Assembly (NCBI RefSeq): GCF_022669055.1
Contig: NZ_JAJMLW010000004.1
Location: 186,001-250,000 of the forward strand
Direction of reading: 5' to 3'
Source of the DNA: Adlercreutzia faecimuris
GTDB lineage: Bacteria; Actinomycetota; Coriobacteriia; Coriobacteriales; Eggerthellaceae
Length of the DNA: 64,000 nt
The position numbers and the translations under genes are program-made. A model generated the notes under the pieces. The model ran no database searches. It was not told the origin of the DNA and was given only the letters and a program-made list of their open reading frames with translations. Below, in pieces: positions 46,841 through 54,866 of this stretch; within the stretch, counting starts at the first letter, position 1, and each line of letters begins with the position of its first letter.

Positions 46841-49536
46841 ATCGCCAGTCCTCTCCTCGCGTTGTTGTATCTGCTGCCGTTGATCTGGTCGAGGTACGGC
46901 GCAAGCGCCTCGCCCAGGGTCTTGCCGTCGATCTTGAGCACCGTCTGGCCGAAGCCTGCCGCCATGAGGGCGGCGACGATGGCGGAGGCGAACTCCTCAG
47001 GAGACGGGAACGCCATGTTCTCGGAGACCGCCTGCGCAAACGGGAGCATATGCTTGCCGTCGCGCGGAACCACGAACTCGGTGCCCGCCTCGCCCACGCC
47101 GATGATGCTGGCGCCGTTGAACATGCCGCCCGTCGCATACCACTCGATCGAGAGCGAGGGAATGGAACCCTTGAGGAGGTCCCCGATCTGCCAGCCCGCC
47201 GGCGAGATGGCGAAGTGCGGAAGGTTGATGTGCGGCAGCTGGATGTGGAAGTTCGAGAAGAACCCCTTGATGGTGTCGATGATGCCACCCACTGTGTTCT
47301 TCGCCGTCTCGATGGGGTTGGTGATGGCTTCCCTCACGCTGTTGAAGATGCCCAGCACGGTGCCGACTAGGCTGTTGAAGGTGCTGGTGATGTTGTTCCA
47401 GATTCCATTGACCACCCCGCCGATGTTTGAGCTGATGGCGTTCCAAATGCTGCTGGCCACGCTGAACACGCTGTTCCAGATGGAGGCCCATACGTTGTAG
47501 ATGCCCGTGAGCACGCTGCTGATGATCGAGGTGAGCGCGTTGAACACGTTGGCCCCAGCTTGCAGGATGCCGTTCACGATGCTCTCGAATATCTGCTTGA
47601 TGCCGCTCCATACCGCACCCCAGTCGCCGCTGATGATGCCGGTGACCACTTGGATGATGCCCTGGATTACGCCCATGACCGTGTTCACGGTGTTGCTGAT
47701 GTTGTCCCAGATGGCCGTGAACACCGAGGAGATAAGCCCCCACGCGCCATCCCACGCAGCTTGGATGACGGGCATGACCGCGCCGATGATTGTCTGGATG
47801 ACCTGCATGCCGGCCTGCACGATGGGGGCAATCTGCTCCCAGGCGCTCGTCACGTTTGCCACGATGGCATCCCAGAGGCCGGCGAACAGCGTCTGGAACT
47901 CTTGGAACTTGCTCACCAGCGGGGTGATGACGTTGGCCATCACCCAGTCGGCCAGGGGCTGGACCGCGGCCTTCACGGCATCCCACACGCCGATCCAGAA
48001 GTTGCGGAACTCCTCGGAGGTGTTCCAGAGGTACAGGAACGCCGCCACGAGCGCGCCGATGAGCGTGATGACGATGCCGATGGGGTTCAGCTTCATGGTG
48101 CCGTTGAGCAGCTTGGTGGCATTGTCCACCAGAGCGGTGGCCGCTGCCCGCGCCTTCTCTGCCACGGTCACCGCGAGCGAGTAACCCTCGTACGCAAGGA
48201 GCGCGCCGCCTGCCGCAGCGAGCACGGGCACCATGCTCTGCACGGTGCTGGCCAGCTGCGAGAGCGGCGAGGCCGTCTCGCCGACCACGTTGCCGAACTC
48301 ATCGAACTCCTGGGTGCCCGTGGTGAGCCACGCCATGAAGCCCTCGATGCCCGGCACCACCGTCCCGGTGATGAACTGCACGGCGCTGCGCAAGGGTTCC
48401 TGTAGCCCGTCGTAGATTTTGAGGCTCAGTTCCTCAAATGCCGAGTTCATAGCTGCCAGGTCTCCGCCAAGGTTGTCCGTCATCGTGGCGGCGGTCTCCT
48501 CAGCTGCGCCAGCGCATCCGTAGAGTTCGTCCCTGAATCCGACCATTTCGTCGGCTCCGGCATTGAGGAGGAGGTTAAGGCCCTTGATACTATCAGCCGT
48601 GAAGGTGCTCTGGAGGGCTGCTGCCTTCTCAGCGTCGCCCATGCCGTTGGTGGCCTCCTGCACGTCTGCAAGAATGTCCGTGAAGTCGCGGTAGTTGCCC
48701 TCCGCGTCCATGACCGCCACCGACTGCTCGCCGATGGCGATGGCGCCGTCCTCCATCTTCGCGGTCATATCGCGGAGCACGGCGTTGAGGGCGGTGCCCG
48801 CTTCCGAACCCTTCAAGCCCTGGTTGGCCATCATGCTGATGGCGGCCGAGGTGGTCTCCACGTCCATGCCGGCCGCGTTCGCGTTTGCCGCACAGTTTTT
48901 GAAGGCCATGCCGAGGCCTTCGACTGTCGTGTTGGCATTGGCTTGCGCGTAGGCGAGAACATCGACCATGCGCGCGGTCTCGCTCGCCTCCATGTTGAAG
49001 GCGCTGAGGTAGTCGGTTACGAGGTCGGAGGCCGCCGCCAGTTCCATCTCGCCGGCCTGGGCCAGGGTGAGCACGGATCCGACGCCCGCGAGCATCTGCT
49101 CGGTGTCCCATCCTGCGAGCGCCATATAACCGAGTGCATCAGCCGCCTGCGATGCGCTGAACGTGGTGGACGCACCGAGTTCGCGAGCCTTCGCCTCAAG
49201 CGTGGCCAGATCGTCGCCGGTCGCGCCGGAGAGCGCGCTCACCTTGCTCATGGAGGTCTCGAAGGTCTGGCCGATCTCCACGACCTCGGAGCAGAAGTCC
49301 TTGACCGCGCCGGCAGTCACGGCGATGCCCGCAGTTGCGAGGTTGGCGAGGATTCCCTTGAGTACCGTGAAGCCGTCCCCCGACTTCTTGGCGGCGCTCT
49401 CGCCGTCCTTCACGCCCTGCCAGTTGAGGGAGCCGTCCGCCTTCTTGATGTCCTCAAGGCTGACGGTGATCTTCTTTGCGCCCGAAACGACGCCCTTCTC
49501 GTTCAGCTTTGCGTCGATAGTTACGGTGTTGGCCAT
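46837..49536 (-). CDS. Tail tape measure protein, TP901 family
   Basis: This 899-residue protein carries the TP901 core near residues 60-390: FETSMSKVSALSGATGDDLA, ASQAADALGYMALAGWD, and ALNAVLRDMTAKMEDGA. A hydrophobic stretch follows, then a long helical part rich in W-x-x-I repeats (IWDNISNTVNTVMGVIQGII and similar). The C-terminus has a compact glycine-rich domain (GGMFNGASIIGVGEAGTEFV). Its length should set a tail of roughly 130 nm at the usual ratio. It is injected or released with the DNA. Confidence 0.93.
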   Translation of the reverse strand: MANTVTIDAKLNEKGVVSGAKKITVSLEDIKKADGSLNWQGVKDGESAAKKSGDGFTVLKGILANLATAGIAVTAGAVKDFCSEVVEIGQTFETSMSKVSALSGATGDDLATLEAKARELGASTTFSASQAADALGYMALAGWDTEQMLAGVGSVLTLAQAGEMELAAASDLVTDYLSAFNMEASETARMVDVLAYAQANANTTVEGLGMAFKNCAANANAAGMDVETTSAAISMMANQGLKGSEAGTALNAVLRDMTAKMEDGAIAIGEQSVAVMDAEGNYRDFTDILADVQEATNGMGDAEKAAALQSTFTADSIKGLNLLLNAGADEMVGFRDELYGCAGAAEETAATMTDNLGGDLAAMNSAFEELSLKIYDGLQEPLRSAVQFITGTVVPGIEGFMAWLTTGTQEFDEFGNVVGETASPLSQLASTVQSMVPVLAAAGGALLAYEGYSLAVTVAEKARAAATALVDNATKLLNGTMKLNPIGIVITLIGALVAAFLYLWNTSEEFRNFWIGVWDAVKAAVQPLADWVMANVITPLVSKFQEFQTLFAGLWDAIVANVTSAWEQIAPIVQAGMQVIQTIIGAVMPVIQAAWDGAWGLISSVFTAIWDNISNTVNTVMGVIQGIIQVVTGIISGDWGAVWSGIKQIFESIVNGILQAGANVFNALTSIISSVLTGIYNVWASIWNSVFSVASSIWNAISSNIGGVVNGIWNNITSTFNSLVGTVLGIFNSVREAITNPIETAKNTVGGIIDTIKGFFSNFHIQLPHINLPHFAISPAGWQIGDLLKGSIPSLSIEWYATGGMFNGASIIGVGEAGTEFVVPRDGKHMLPFAQAVSENMAFPSPEEFASAIVAALMAAGFGQTVLKIDGKTLGEALAPYLDQINGSRYNNARRGLAI

Positions 49537-49539
49537 GGA

Positions 49540-50205
49540 TTACGCCCCTCTCTGGGCGGCGCGCTTGGCCGCTGCGAACATGTCGGCGGTCGTGTCGTTT
49601 GCGCTCAGTTCGGGATCGCGCCCCGATTGGAGGGCGAAATGCTTGCGGCGCGCCTCGAAGGCATCGCACAGGTCTCCGTTGTGCTTGTTGCGCTTCGGGG
49701 GTTTGGCCGTGCGGTAGTAGACCGCCTGCGCGAACGGCGTCTCGGCATCGGCTTCCAGCAGCATGCCTAGAAGCGAGCACATGTCGGCGTATGAGAGGGT
49801 GCCGGCCACGTCATCCCAATCGAGGCCGAAGCATTGGAGCAGCGAGGCGCGGATTCTCCCCGCGTCCTCTGTGAAGTCGAAGACCGCATCCTCATGCTCC
49901 GAGGCGTGGCGGCCGTCGCTCGATATGTCAAGCCCGAAGGCCTCCCACACGATGTCGATGAGGAGATCCCCAAGGCGCTCGCCTGCGATGGCCAGAGCGT
50001 CTTCGGGCTTGGGGAACAGCATGCGAATGAGGAGCGGCGCCTTCTGCTCGGGCGCAAGCTCCTCATCTTGGAACAGCTCTATGACCAGGATGCCGTTGCG
50101 TGCTGAATCGCATACGTCAACCCGATGGCCGCCCCATTCGTAGGAACTGACGAGGCGGCCGTTTTCGGCCTTAGTCTTCCGGGTCAGGCTCGGACTGCGC
50201 ATCAT
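49540..50205 (-). CDS. Tail assembly chaperone, Gp15 family
   Basis: This 221-residue protein matches the phage Gp15 family found between the tail chaperone and the tape measure. LIRMLFPKPEDALAIAGERL and the long helical region with FGLDWDDVAGTLSYADMCSL are typical. Its start overlaps the end of the upstream chaperone gene by 35 bases in another frame, like gpG and gpT in lambdoid phages. The products coat the tape measure during tail assembly. I saw no clear slippery heptamer for a programmed frameshift. Confidence 0.8.
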   Translation of the reverse strand: MMRSPSLTRKTKAENGRLVSSYEWGGHRVDVCDSARNGILVIELFQDEELAPEQKAPLLIRMLFPKPEDALAIAGERLGDLLIDIVWEAFGLDISSDGRHASEHEDAVFDFTEDAGRIRASLLQCFGLDWDDVAGTLSYADMCSLLGMLLEADAETPFAQAVYYRTAKPPKRNKHNGDLCDAFEARRKHFALQSGRDPELSANDTTADMFAAAKRAAQRGA

Positions 50206-50629
50206 CTACCTCCGCCAGGTAATGCGCAGCCTTCTCGTTGAGGGTGTCTTCCTTACGCTCCTGAACCGTCTGGAAGATAGCGTGGAACACTTTGCCCATG
50301 ACGATGTTGCAGTCCACCTTGCTGATGGGGTAGCCAGCGCCGCAGGCTTCCACGATCGCGTCGTAGCCTTCCTCGCCGATGCCGGCCTTGACCGCCACCT
50401 CAAGAACGTCGGCCGTCTGCTTGTTCAGCTTGCGAAGCTGCGAGACGTTCTTGGACTGCTCGGCCTGGTCCCGCAGCTTTTGGAGCGCGGTCATCTTGCT
50501 GTGCGCCTTGTTGCATGCTTCTCCGATGTCGAGCAGGCCGTCCACCGTCACGTTGATGCGGGTCTCCACCACCGCGTTGCCGATCTCGATGGTTAGCGGT
50601 TCATAGGGTGCCTTGACTTTGAGTTCCAT
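50171..50629 (-). CDS. Tail assembly chaperone, first protein
   Basis: This 152-residue helical protein has an N-terminal strand (MELKVKAPYEPLTIEIGNAV) and helices through ACNKAHSKMTALQKLRDQAE, ending in an acidic tail. It lies between the major tail protein and the Gp15-like gene, where siphophages place the first tail assembly chaperone. A terminator-like hairpin between it and the major tail protein gene would reduce its expression. Assignment rests on position, size and overlap. Confidence 0.72.
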   Translation of the reverse strand: MELKVKAPYEPLTIEIGNAVVETRINVTVDGLLDIGEACNKAHSKMTALQKLRDQAEQSKNVSQLRKLNKQTADVLEVAVKAGIGEEGYDAIVEACGAGYPISKVDCNIVMGKVFHAIFQTVQERKEDTLNEKAAHYLAEVDDAQSEPDPED

Positions 50630-50664
50630 GGTTTACCTCTTTTCCTTTCGCGCAGTAAAAGGAA

Positions 50665-50696
50665 AGGCCGGGGAGGCTGCGCTTCCTCCCCGGCCT
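50665..50696 (-). terminator. Hairpin after major tail protein gene
   Basis: A 12-bp stem, AGGCCGGGGAGG and its complement, with an eight-base loop, followed on the minus strand by TTCCTTTTAC. It is likely to attenuate transcription past the highly expressed tail protein gene. Confidence 0.75.
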
Positions 50697-50727
50697 CATG
50701 ACCGATATTCCCAAGTGTGTCGCTTGG

Positions 50728-51444
50728 CTAAGCCTCGGAGACCACCACGTCCACGGTCGCGCGGATGGAGGGCTTGGCGGCGCACTTCACGGAGAGACGC
50801 GTCTTGCCCGCCGCGATACCCTCAACGATGCCGTCGGCGGTCACCTTGGCGATGTCGGGGTTCTCGATGGCATACAGGCACCAGTCCGAGGAAGTGGCAG
50901 GCTCGACGGTCGGAGTGACCTGCTTGGTCTTTCCCACGGAAACCGTCACGTCCTCCACCGCGATGGTGGCGGGAAGATGGTGCCCCTTGGCCGGCTGGAT
51001 GAGGGTGGGGGTGTCGTTGCGTGCCATGCCGAAGCTGATGGCCTGCTTGTCGGAGGCTGCGCCGTTCGGGCCGCTCATGTTGATGTCCTTGAGCGTGACC
51101 TCCTCCTCGATGATCTCGCCGGTGGGGGACACGCAGCGGTACTGGGTTTCGCGCTCGTCCCCGAAGCACTCCTCAAGGCTGGCCAAGTAGTCCTGCAGAG
51201 GGTCGCCGATGCGGCGCTTGCCGGTGACGCTCGTGGTCTTGGTCACGCCCGTCACGGTGGTGACGGTGTTGCCGCCGGTGGAGTAGTCCTCGGTCTCGTC
51301 GGTCTTCTCGGAGCGGTCGGGGCTGATGTCCTCGATGCCCGGCCCCATGTAGGCCCAGGTCGGCTCATCCTCCTCCGGGGTGATGTTCAGGAGGTTCGCG
51401 TACTGGTAGTTCAGCGCGAACCCGATGTCCACGGTCTTCGCCAT
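50728..51444 (-). CDS. Major tail protein with Ig-like domain
   Basis: This 238-residue protein begins MAKTVDIGFALNYQYANLLN and continues through a tube-forming domain of about 150 residues. The C-terminal 80 residues form a bacterial Ig-like (BIG_2) domain: VEDVTVSVGKTKQVTPTVEP, then ENPDIAKVTADGIVEGIAAG. Ig-like decorations on tail tubes are known in siphophages and may bind weakly to cell-surface carbohydrates. Start ATG 51444 overlaps the stop of the previous gene by one base (TAATG). A hairpin follows. Confidence 0.85.
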   Translation of the reverse strand: MAKTVDIGFALNYQYANLLNITPEEDEPTWAYMGPGIEDISPDRSEKTDETEDYSTGGNTVTTVTGVTKTTSVTGKRRIGDPLQDYLASLEECFGDERETQYRCVSPTGEIIEEEVTLKDINMSGPNGAASDKQAISFGMARNDTPTLIQPAKGHHLPATIAVEDVTVSVGKTKQVTPTVEPATSSDWCLYAIENPDIAKVTADGIVEGIAAGKTRLSVKCAAKPSIRATVDVVVSEA

Positions 51445-51839
51445 TAGAAAAAGTCCTTTCTCGTGTCGATGTAGGCATCGAAAGCCCACACGAACCGCCC
51501 GGATTCGTCCCAAGGGAGCGGCTGGGGGTCGGTGGTCTCGAAGCTCTCAAGTTCGTAGCTGCCGTTCTCGGAATCGAGCGGGGAGGTGGCCAAGATGCTC
51601 TCGGCGAGCTGAGCCGTGGCCATGGCCTCGTACTCGCTCACCCTCATCACGATCACGGTCACGCGCAGCGGCGAGGTGGTGGTGCCGTCGTAGTAGACGA
51701 TCTTGCGGTCGGGCACGCCGAAGGCGATGGTCACCGATTCGGGGAAGCGTCTGCCGTCTGGCATGGTGGTGAATACGTCGGTGATGCCGCCCTCGTTGAG
51801 GCGGCGGCGCATCACGTCCAGAAGGTCAAGGGCTGCCAT
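51444..51839 (-). CDS. Minor capsid/tail completion protein (Minor_capsid_3-like)
   Basis: This 131-residue protein lies directly before the major tail protein gene. The segment PDRKIVYYDGTTTSPLRVTV and the closing FVWAFDAYIDTRKDFF match the minor-capsid-3 family of streptococcal and lactococcal-type phages, thought to complete the head-tail joint or form the tail terminator. The four small genes 51444-52859 are tightly packed, each overlapping its neighbour. Confidence 0.75.
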   Translation of the reverse strand: MAALDLLDVMRRRLNEGGITDVFTTMPDGRRFPESVTIAFGVPDRKIVYYDGTTTSPLRVTVIVMRVSEYEAMATAQLAESILATSPLDSENGSYELESFETTDPQPLPWDESGRFVWAFDAYIDTRKDFF

Positions 51840-52168
51840 CAGTCACCTCCATAGAGGGATTCGGCGTACTTGATGAGCGCGGGCATATCGTTGCGCGCGC
51901 ACGCCTCGTCCCAATGGTCGCAGGTTCCCGACGTGGTGTGCCTCATGGGGATGCTGTACTGCCTTGCGGCATACGGGGTGCTCCAGATCAGCAAACCCTC
52001 GGCGTACTTGGAGTTCAGCGGCTCGGAAGCCCTGAGCGTGTTCTCGTCGCGGGGCACGTACTTGCGCATGACGAAGGCCACGCGCATGGCGTACTCCTCC
52101 TGGCGCTTCTTCGCCTCGGCCGGGTCCGCCAGCTTCTCGATGCCCTTGATGTTGAGGATGACCGTCAT
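51839..52168 (-). CDS. Minor capsid protein (Minor_capsid_2-like)
   Basis: This 109-residue protein begins MTVILNIKGIEKLADPAEAK and has RKYVPRDENTLRASEPLNSK and a closing YAARQYSIPMRHTTSGTCDH region. This is the pattern of minor-capsid-2/HK97 gp10-like proteins, in which a stable N-terminal part is followed by a W/Y-rich end. ATG 52168 is used because upstream codons have no family match. It overlaps its neighbours by one to four bases. Confidence 0.75.
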   Translation of the reverse strand: MTVILNIKGIEKLADPAEAKKRQEEYAMRVAFVMRKYVPRDENTLRASEPLNSKYAEGLLIWSTPYAARQYSIPMRHTTSGTCDHWDEACARNDMPALIKYAESLYGGD

Positions 52169-52497
52169 TTGAGCAGCACCTCCCAATGGTGCAGGTCGCC
52201 GAGGTTCGGGACGGCTTGGCACTCATGCACCGTGGCATCGGAGACCTCCCCGTCAATGCTCACCAGAGACCCCGCAGGGATGGCGAAGGCGCCAGTGCTC
52301 ACCTTGGGGTCTATGTAGAGCGTGCCCTTCAAGGGCGCCTGCAGTTGGTAATCCGTGCGCCTGATCGAGGCGGTAGGCTCGAAGCAGACGCGCTCGATGG
52401 TCACAGGCTCCTCGAACTCGCCGCCGTAGGGCGTTCCTGTCTTCGGAACCTTGACCTTCGCAGTGGAGCGCAGCAGCCTGCGCGGCAGGGGCATCAT
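52165..52497 (-). CDS. Minor capsid protein (Minor_capsid_1-like)
   Basis: This 110-residue, beta-rich protein has TPYGGEFEEPVTIERVCFEP and LKGTLYIDPKVSTGAFAIPA, as in head-closure proteins of the minor-capsid-1 family. Position between the connector and the next minor capsid gene fits the stopper of the head-tail junction. The identity is mainly from order and size. Confidence 0.7.
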   Translation of the reverse strand: MMPLPRRLLRSTAKVKVPKTGTPYGGEFEEPVTIERVCFEPTASIRRTDYQLQAPLKGTLYIDPKVSTGAFAIPAGSLVSIDGEVSDATVHECQAVPNLGDLHHWEVLLK

Positions 52498-52859
52498 TGC
52501 AGCCCCTGGTAGAGGAGGGTGGAGCCGACGAGCTCACGGCGCACGGCGCGCCTCATGTCAACGTCGTAGAGCGATGACGAGCCGGATGCCTGCCCCATGG
52601 TCGCGGAGAACTTGCCGAGCGTGACCGATGCCACGCCCTCGCCGATGCCGCCGGATGCCCCGTAGGCCTCGTCCACGTCCACGGCGGCGCACACCGCGCG
52701 GGTGTATGCCTCCACGTCATCATCGTCCTGCGGCTCGTTGTAGCCGATCACGTCGCGCACCGCAGATACCGCCGCCCGAAGGGATGCCGCGAAGGCATCC
52801 GCTTCGAGCGTTCCGCCCTGAGCCTTGTATTGCTCGTATGTGACGGATGGCAGCGGCAT
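52494..52859 (-). CDS. Head-tail connector (Gp6-like)
   Basis: This 121-residue protein is largely helical: YEQYKAQGGTLEADAFAASL, then VRDVIGYNEPQDDDDVEAYT. Its size and place after the capsid gene suit the adaptor that docks on the portal (gp6/gp15 type). It overlaps the next gene by four bases. Confidence 0.72.
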   Translation of the reverse strand: MPLPSVTYEQYKAQGGTLEADAFAASLRAAVSAVRDVIGYNEPQDDDDVEAYTRAVCAAVDVDEAYGASGGIGEGVASVTLGKFSATMGQASGSSSLYDVDMRRAVRRELVGSTLLYQGLQ

Positions 52860-53093
52860 CTACTCGCCCGCCTCCTCTCCGGCCTTGGCGTTGTCAGCCT
52901 TGGCCTCTGCCGGCTTCTCAGCGGCAGCCTCGTCCTTGGCAGCGTCTTCGGCCTTCTCGGCCTTCTCCGCGCCCTTGTTCTCGGCCTTGGCGTTGTCAGC
53001 CTTGGTCGTGGTCTTGGTGGTCTTCGCCTTGGAGGTCTTGGCCTCCTTCTTCTGGACGGCCTTGCCGTCGATGAGCAGACCCACGGTCTTCAT
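52860..53093 (-). CDS. Lysine/alanine/glutamate-rich small head protein
   Basis: This 77-residue protein opens with a short beta segment (MKTVGLLIDGKAVQKKEAKT). The rest consists of K-A-E-D-rich low-complexity helix, with no aromatic residue. It lies between the capsid and connector genes. The family is unknown; such charged small proteins often bind capsid or DNA. Overlap with neighbours is nil, but the gap is small. Confidence 0.6.
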   Translation of the reverse strand: MKTVGLLIDGKAVQKKEAKTSKAKTTKTTTKADNAKAENKGAEKAEKAEDAAKDEAAAEKPAEAKADNAKAGEEAGE

Positions 53094-53107
53094 GTTGCTC
53101 CTCCTTC

Positions 53108-53980
53108 TTACTGGTGGCTCAGGTAGATGCCTGCGCGCTTGTTTTCGTAGCCGTCAACCACGCCGTACTTGCGGTACTTCACGATGTCCGCATCCGCATC
53201 GGGGTTCTGGTCCGCGCTGATGACGGTGGGGCCGGCGATGTGGCGGTCGAACTTGATGAGCGCGGGCTTGTGCACGATCAGGAAGTTGATCGGCTTGGAG
53301 AGTTCCGAGGGCTTCCAGCCGCCCGCGATCTCGTCGCCGTCGCGCCCGCTGAGCAGGTCGATGGCGGTGTTGAAGCGGCCACGGGGCACCTTGATGATGC
53401 CGGCGAAGCCGTCAAGCGCCTCGCGGGACTTGGTGGTGTCCAGGGCCTTCACGGACTTGAGCAGCGTGGAGGTGGTGAACAGGTAACGCTGCTCGTCGGG
53501 CACCTCATTCTCGTCCATTTCCGTGGTGGCCGTGAGGATGGCCTCAAGGAACTGGGCGCCGCCCTCGATGGAGTCCGTGTTGTTGGTGATGCCGGTGAGC
53601 GCGGCGATCTTGGCGAAGGTGAAGGCATCGCCCTCAGGTGCCACATGCTCGCGCATCAGGATGTTCGCGGCCTGCCCGAAGGCGAGGTCGAAGGATTCCT
53701 GGTTGTCCATGGCATCGACCATGATCTTGGTGCCACGGTCGTAGTCGGCCTCCACGGTCTTCCACACGAGGGATACGCCGCTGTTGGAGGTGTAGCCGCT
53801 GGCGCGGTCGTAGTCTCCGAGGCCGCCGACCTCCATCTGCGGATAGCAGAACTCGTGGACGTTCTGGGTGGGGCGCACCTGGGAGGGGGCGCTGTCCAGC
53901 ACGGAGGTGCAGGCCGCCTGGCGGTACACCTCGTCCAAGATGGTCTGGATGCCCTGGGGCAGGGTGATCTGGTTGGGCAT
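53108..53980 (-). CDS. Major capsid protein
   Basis: This 290-residue protein lies after the scaffold. MPNQITLPQGIQTILDEVYR is followed by YDRASGYTSNSGVSLVWKTV and a long helical spine through SFDLAFGQAANILMREHVAP. The C-terminal beta-rich part contains FLIVHKPALIKFDRHIAGPT. This fits HK97-fold capsid proteins of Gram-positive siphophages without a fused protease. The separate scaffold gene next door supports this. Confidence 0.85.
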   Translation of the reverse strand: MPNQITLPQGIQTILDEVYRQAACTSVLDSAPSQVRPTQNVHEFCYPQMEVGGLGDYDRASGYTSNSGVSLVWKTVEADYDRGTKIMVDAMDNQESFDLAFGQAANILMREHVAPEGDAFTFAKIAALTGITNNTDSIEGGAQFLEAILTATTEMDENEVPDEQRYLFTTSTLLKSVKALDTTKSREALDGFAGIIKVPRGRFNTAIDLLSGRDGDEIAGGWKPSELSKPINFLIVHKPALIKFDRHIAGPTVISADQNPDADADIVKYRKYGVVDGYENKRAGIYLSHQ

Positions 53981-53984
53981 TGGT

Positions 53985-54512
53985 TTACTCCTTTTCGTTG
54001 GTCAGCCCGAAGGTCTCGCGCATCTTCTTCGTGCGCTCGTCTTCGGGGTCGGGGGTTCCCTTGGGCTTGCCCCCTGTGGACTTGCTGTTATCGGTGGACG
54101 TGAACAGGTAGGGCGCGGCCTCTTTCAGCTTCTCGATGTCGCCATCGAACTCGCCGAGGCGTGCGCTCGCCGCCACCACGTCATGGCATCCGGCCGCCTT
54201 GAGCGCGCTCTCGGTCTTCGCAGTTTCCTGCTCGGCCTTCCACTGCTCGAACTCGTCCTTGAGGGCCTTGTACCCTTCGGCCTCGGCCTTCGCAGCGTCG
54301 CGCTCTGCCTCCACCTTCGCGATGTCGCGCTGGTACTTGTGGGCGTTCACGGTGCTGCCGGCAGGTGCAGCAGGCTGCGGTGTCGGCTCGGCTGCTGGTG
54401 CAGGCTCTGCGGCAGGTGCAGCAGGCTGCGGGGCGGGTGCCGGTTCCGCCGCAGGGGTCGGTGCCGGCGTAGGCTCGGGCGTGGGCGTGGGTGTCGGTTC
54501 TGTTCCTGTCAT
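53985..54512 (-). CDS. Phage scaffolding protein
   Basis: This 175-residue protein starts with a proline/alanine/threonine-rich stretch (residues 1-55), then a long charged coiled coil (YQRDIAKVEAERDAAKAEAE, then LKDEFEQWKAEQETAKTESA). It ends with a basic tail that could bind capsid (GTPDPEDERTKKMRETFGLT). This is the usual form of phage minor scaffolds of the PF06810/GPO type. ATG 54512 is chosen over an upstream TTG. The gene sits just before the major capsid gene. Confidence 0.85.
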   Translation of the reverse strand: MTGTEPTPTPTPEPTPAPTPAAEPAPAPQPAAPAAEPAPAAEPTPQPAAPAGSTVNAHKYQRDIAKVEAERDAAKAEAEGYKALKDEFEQWKAEQETAKTESALKAAGCHDVVAASARLGEFDGDIEKLKEAAPYLFTSTDNSKSTGGKPKGTPDPEDERTKKMRETFGLTNEKE

Positions 54513-54660
54513 TGCTTCCAACCTTTCCTTCCGGGGTTTGGTTTCCGCGCTTCTCTGCGCGCTTCGGTACCTGATTGCCGCTCAGGCGGGCGATTGAGAC
54601 CGTTGCCGCCGTCTCTCGCGCAGTTGGAAGTTTCCCCAAGGTGTCGCCTGGGCATGAAAA

Positions 54661-54681
54661 AGCCCCGCGCTCGGCGGGGCT
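54661..54681 (-). terminator. Hairpin between 57-residue gene and scaffold gene
   Basis: An 8-bp stem, AGCCCCGC and its complement, with a five-base loop is followed by TTTTT on the minus strand. A terminator or attenuator between the head-assembly genes. Confidence 0.75.
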
Positions 54682-54692
54682 TCACGGTTTCG

Positions 54693-54866
54693 CTAGACTA
54701 TCGCGTCATCCGGCAGGCCGGGGTCGAACGGCTGCCCTGTGTCGAGGCACTGGCGTATTGCCGCGATAACCTCCTCGTCCGGGGCGCTCATCATCATCAT
54801 GCGGGGGAAGATGTCCCCGAACTTTGCCTTGTACTCGTCCATGAGTTCGTAGATCAGGTCATCCAT
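54693..54866 (-). CDS. Hypothetical 57-residue phage protein
   Basis: A short, acidic protein (MDDLIYELMDEYKAKFGDIF at the start, four consecutive methionines in the middle, DDAIV at the end). Its ATG overlaps the stop of the upstream minor capsid gene by one base (TGATG), indicating coupled translation. It is followed by a terminator hairpin. Helical with a coiled-coil tendency; function unknown. Its length and coupling fit a small structural or assembly factor. Confidence 0.65.
   Translation of the reverse strand: MDDLIYELMDEYKAKFGDIFPRMMMMSAPDEEVIAAIRQCLDTGQPFDPGLPDDAIV

Noticed and set aside
50171-50205. Programmed frameshift between the tail chaperones
   Set aside because: The genes overlap, but I could not find a slippery heptamer in the overlap, so it is not claimed.
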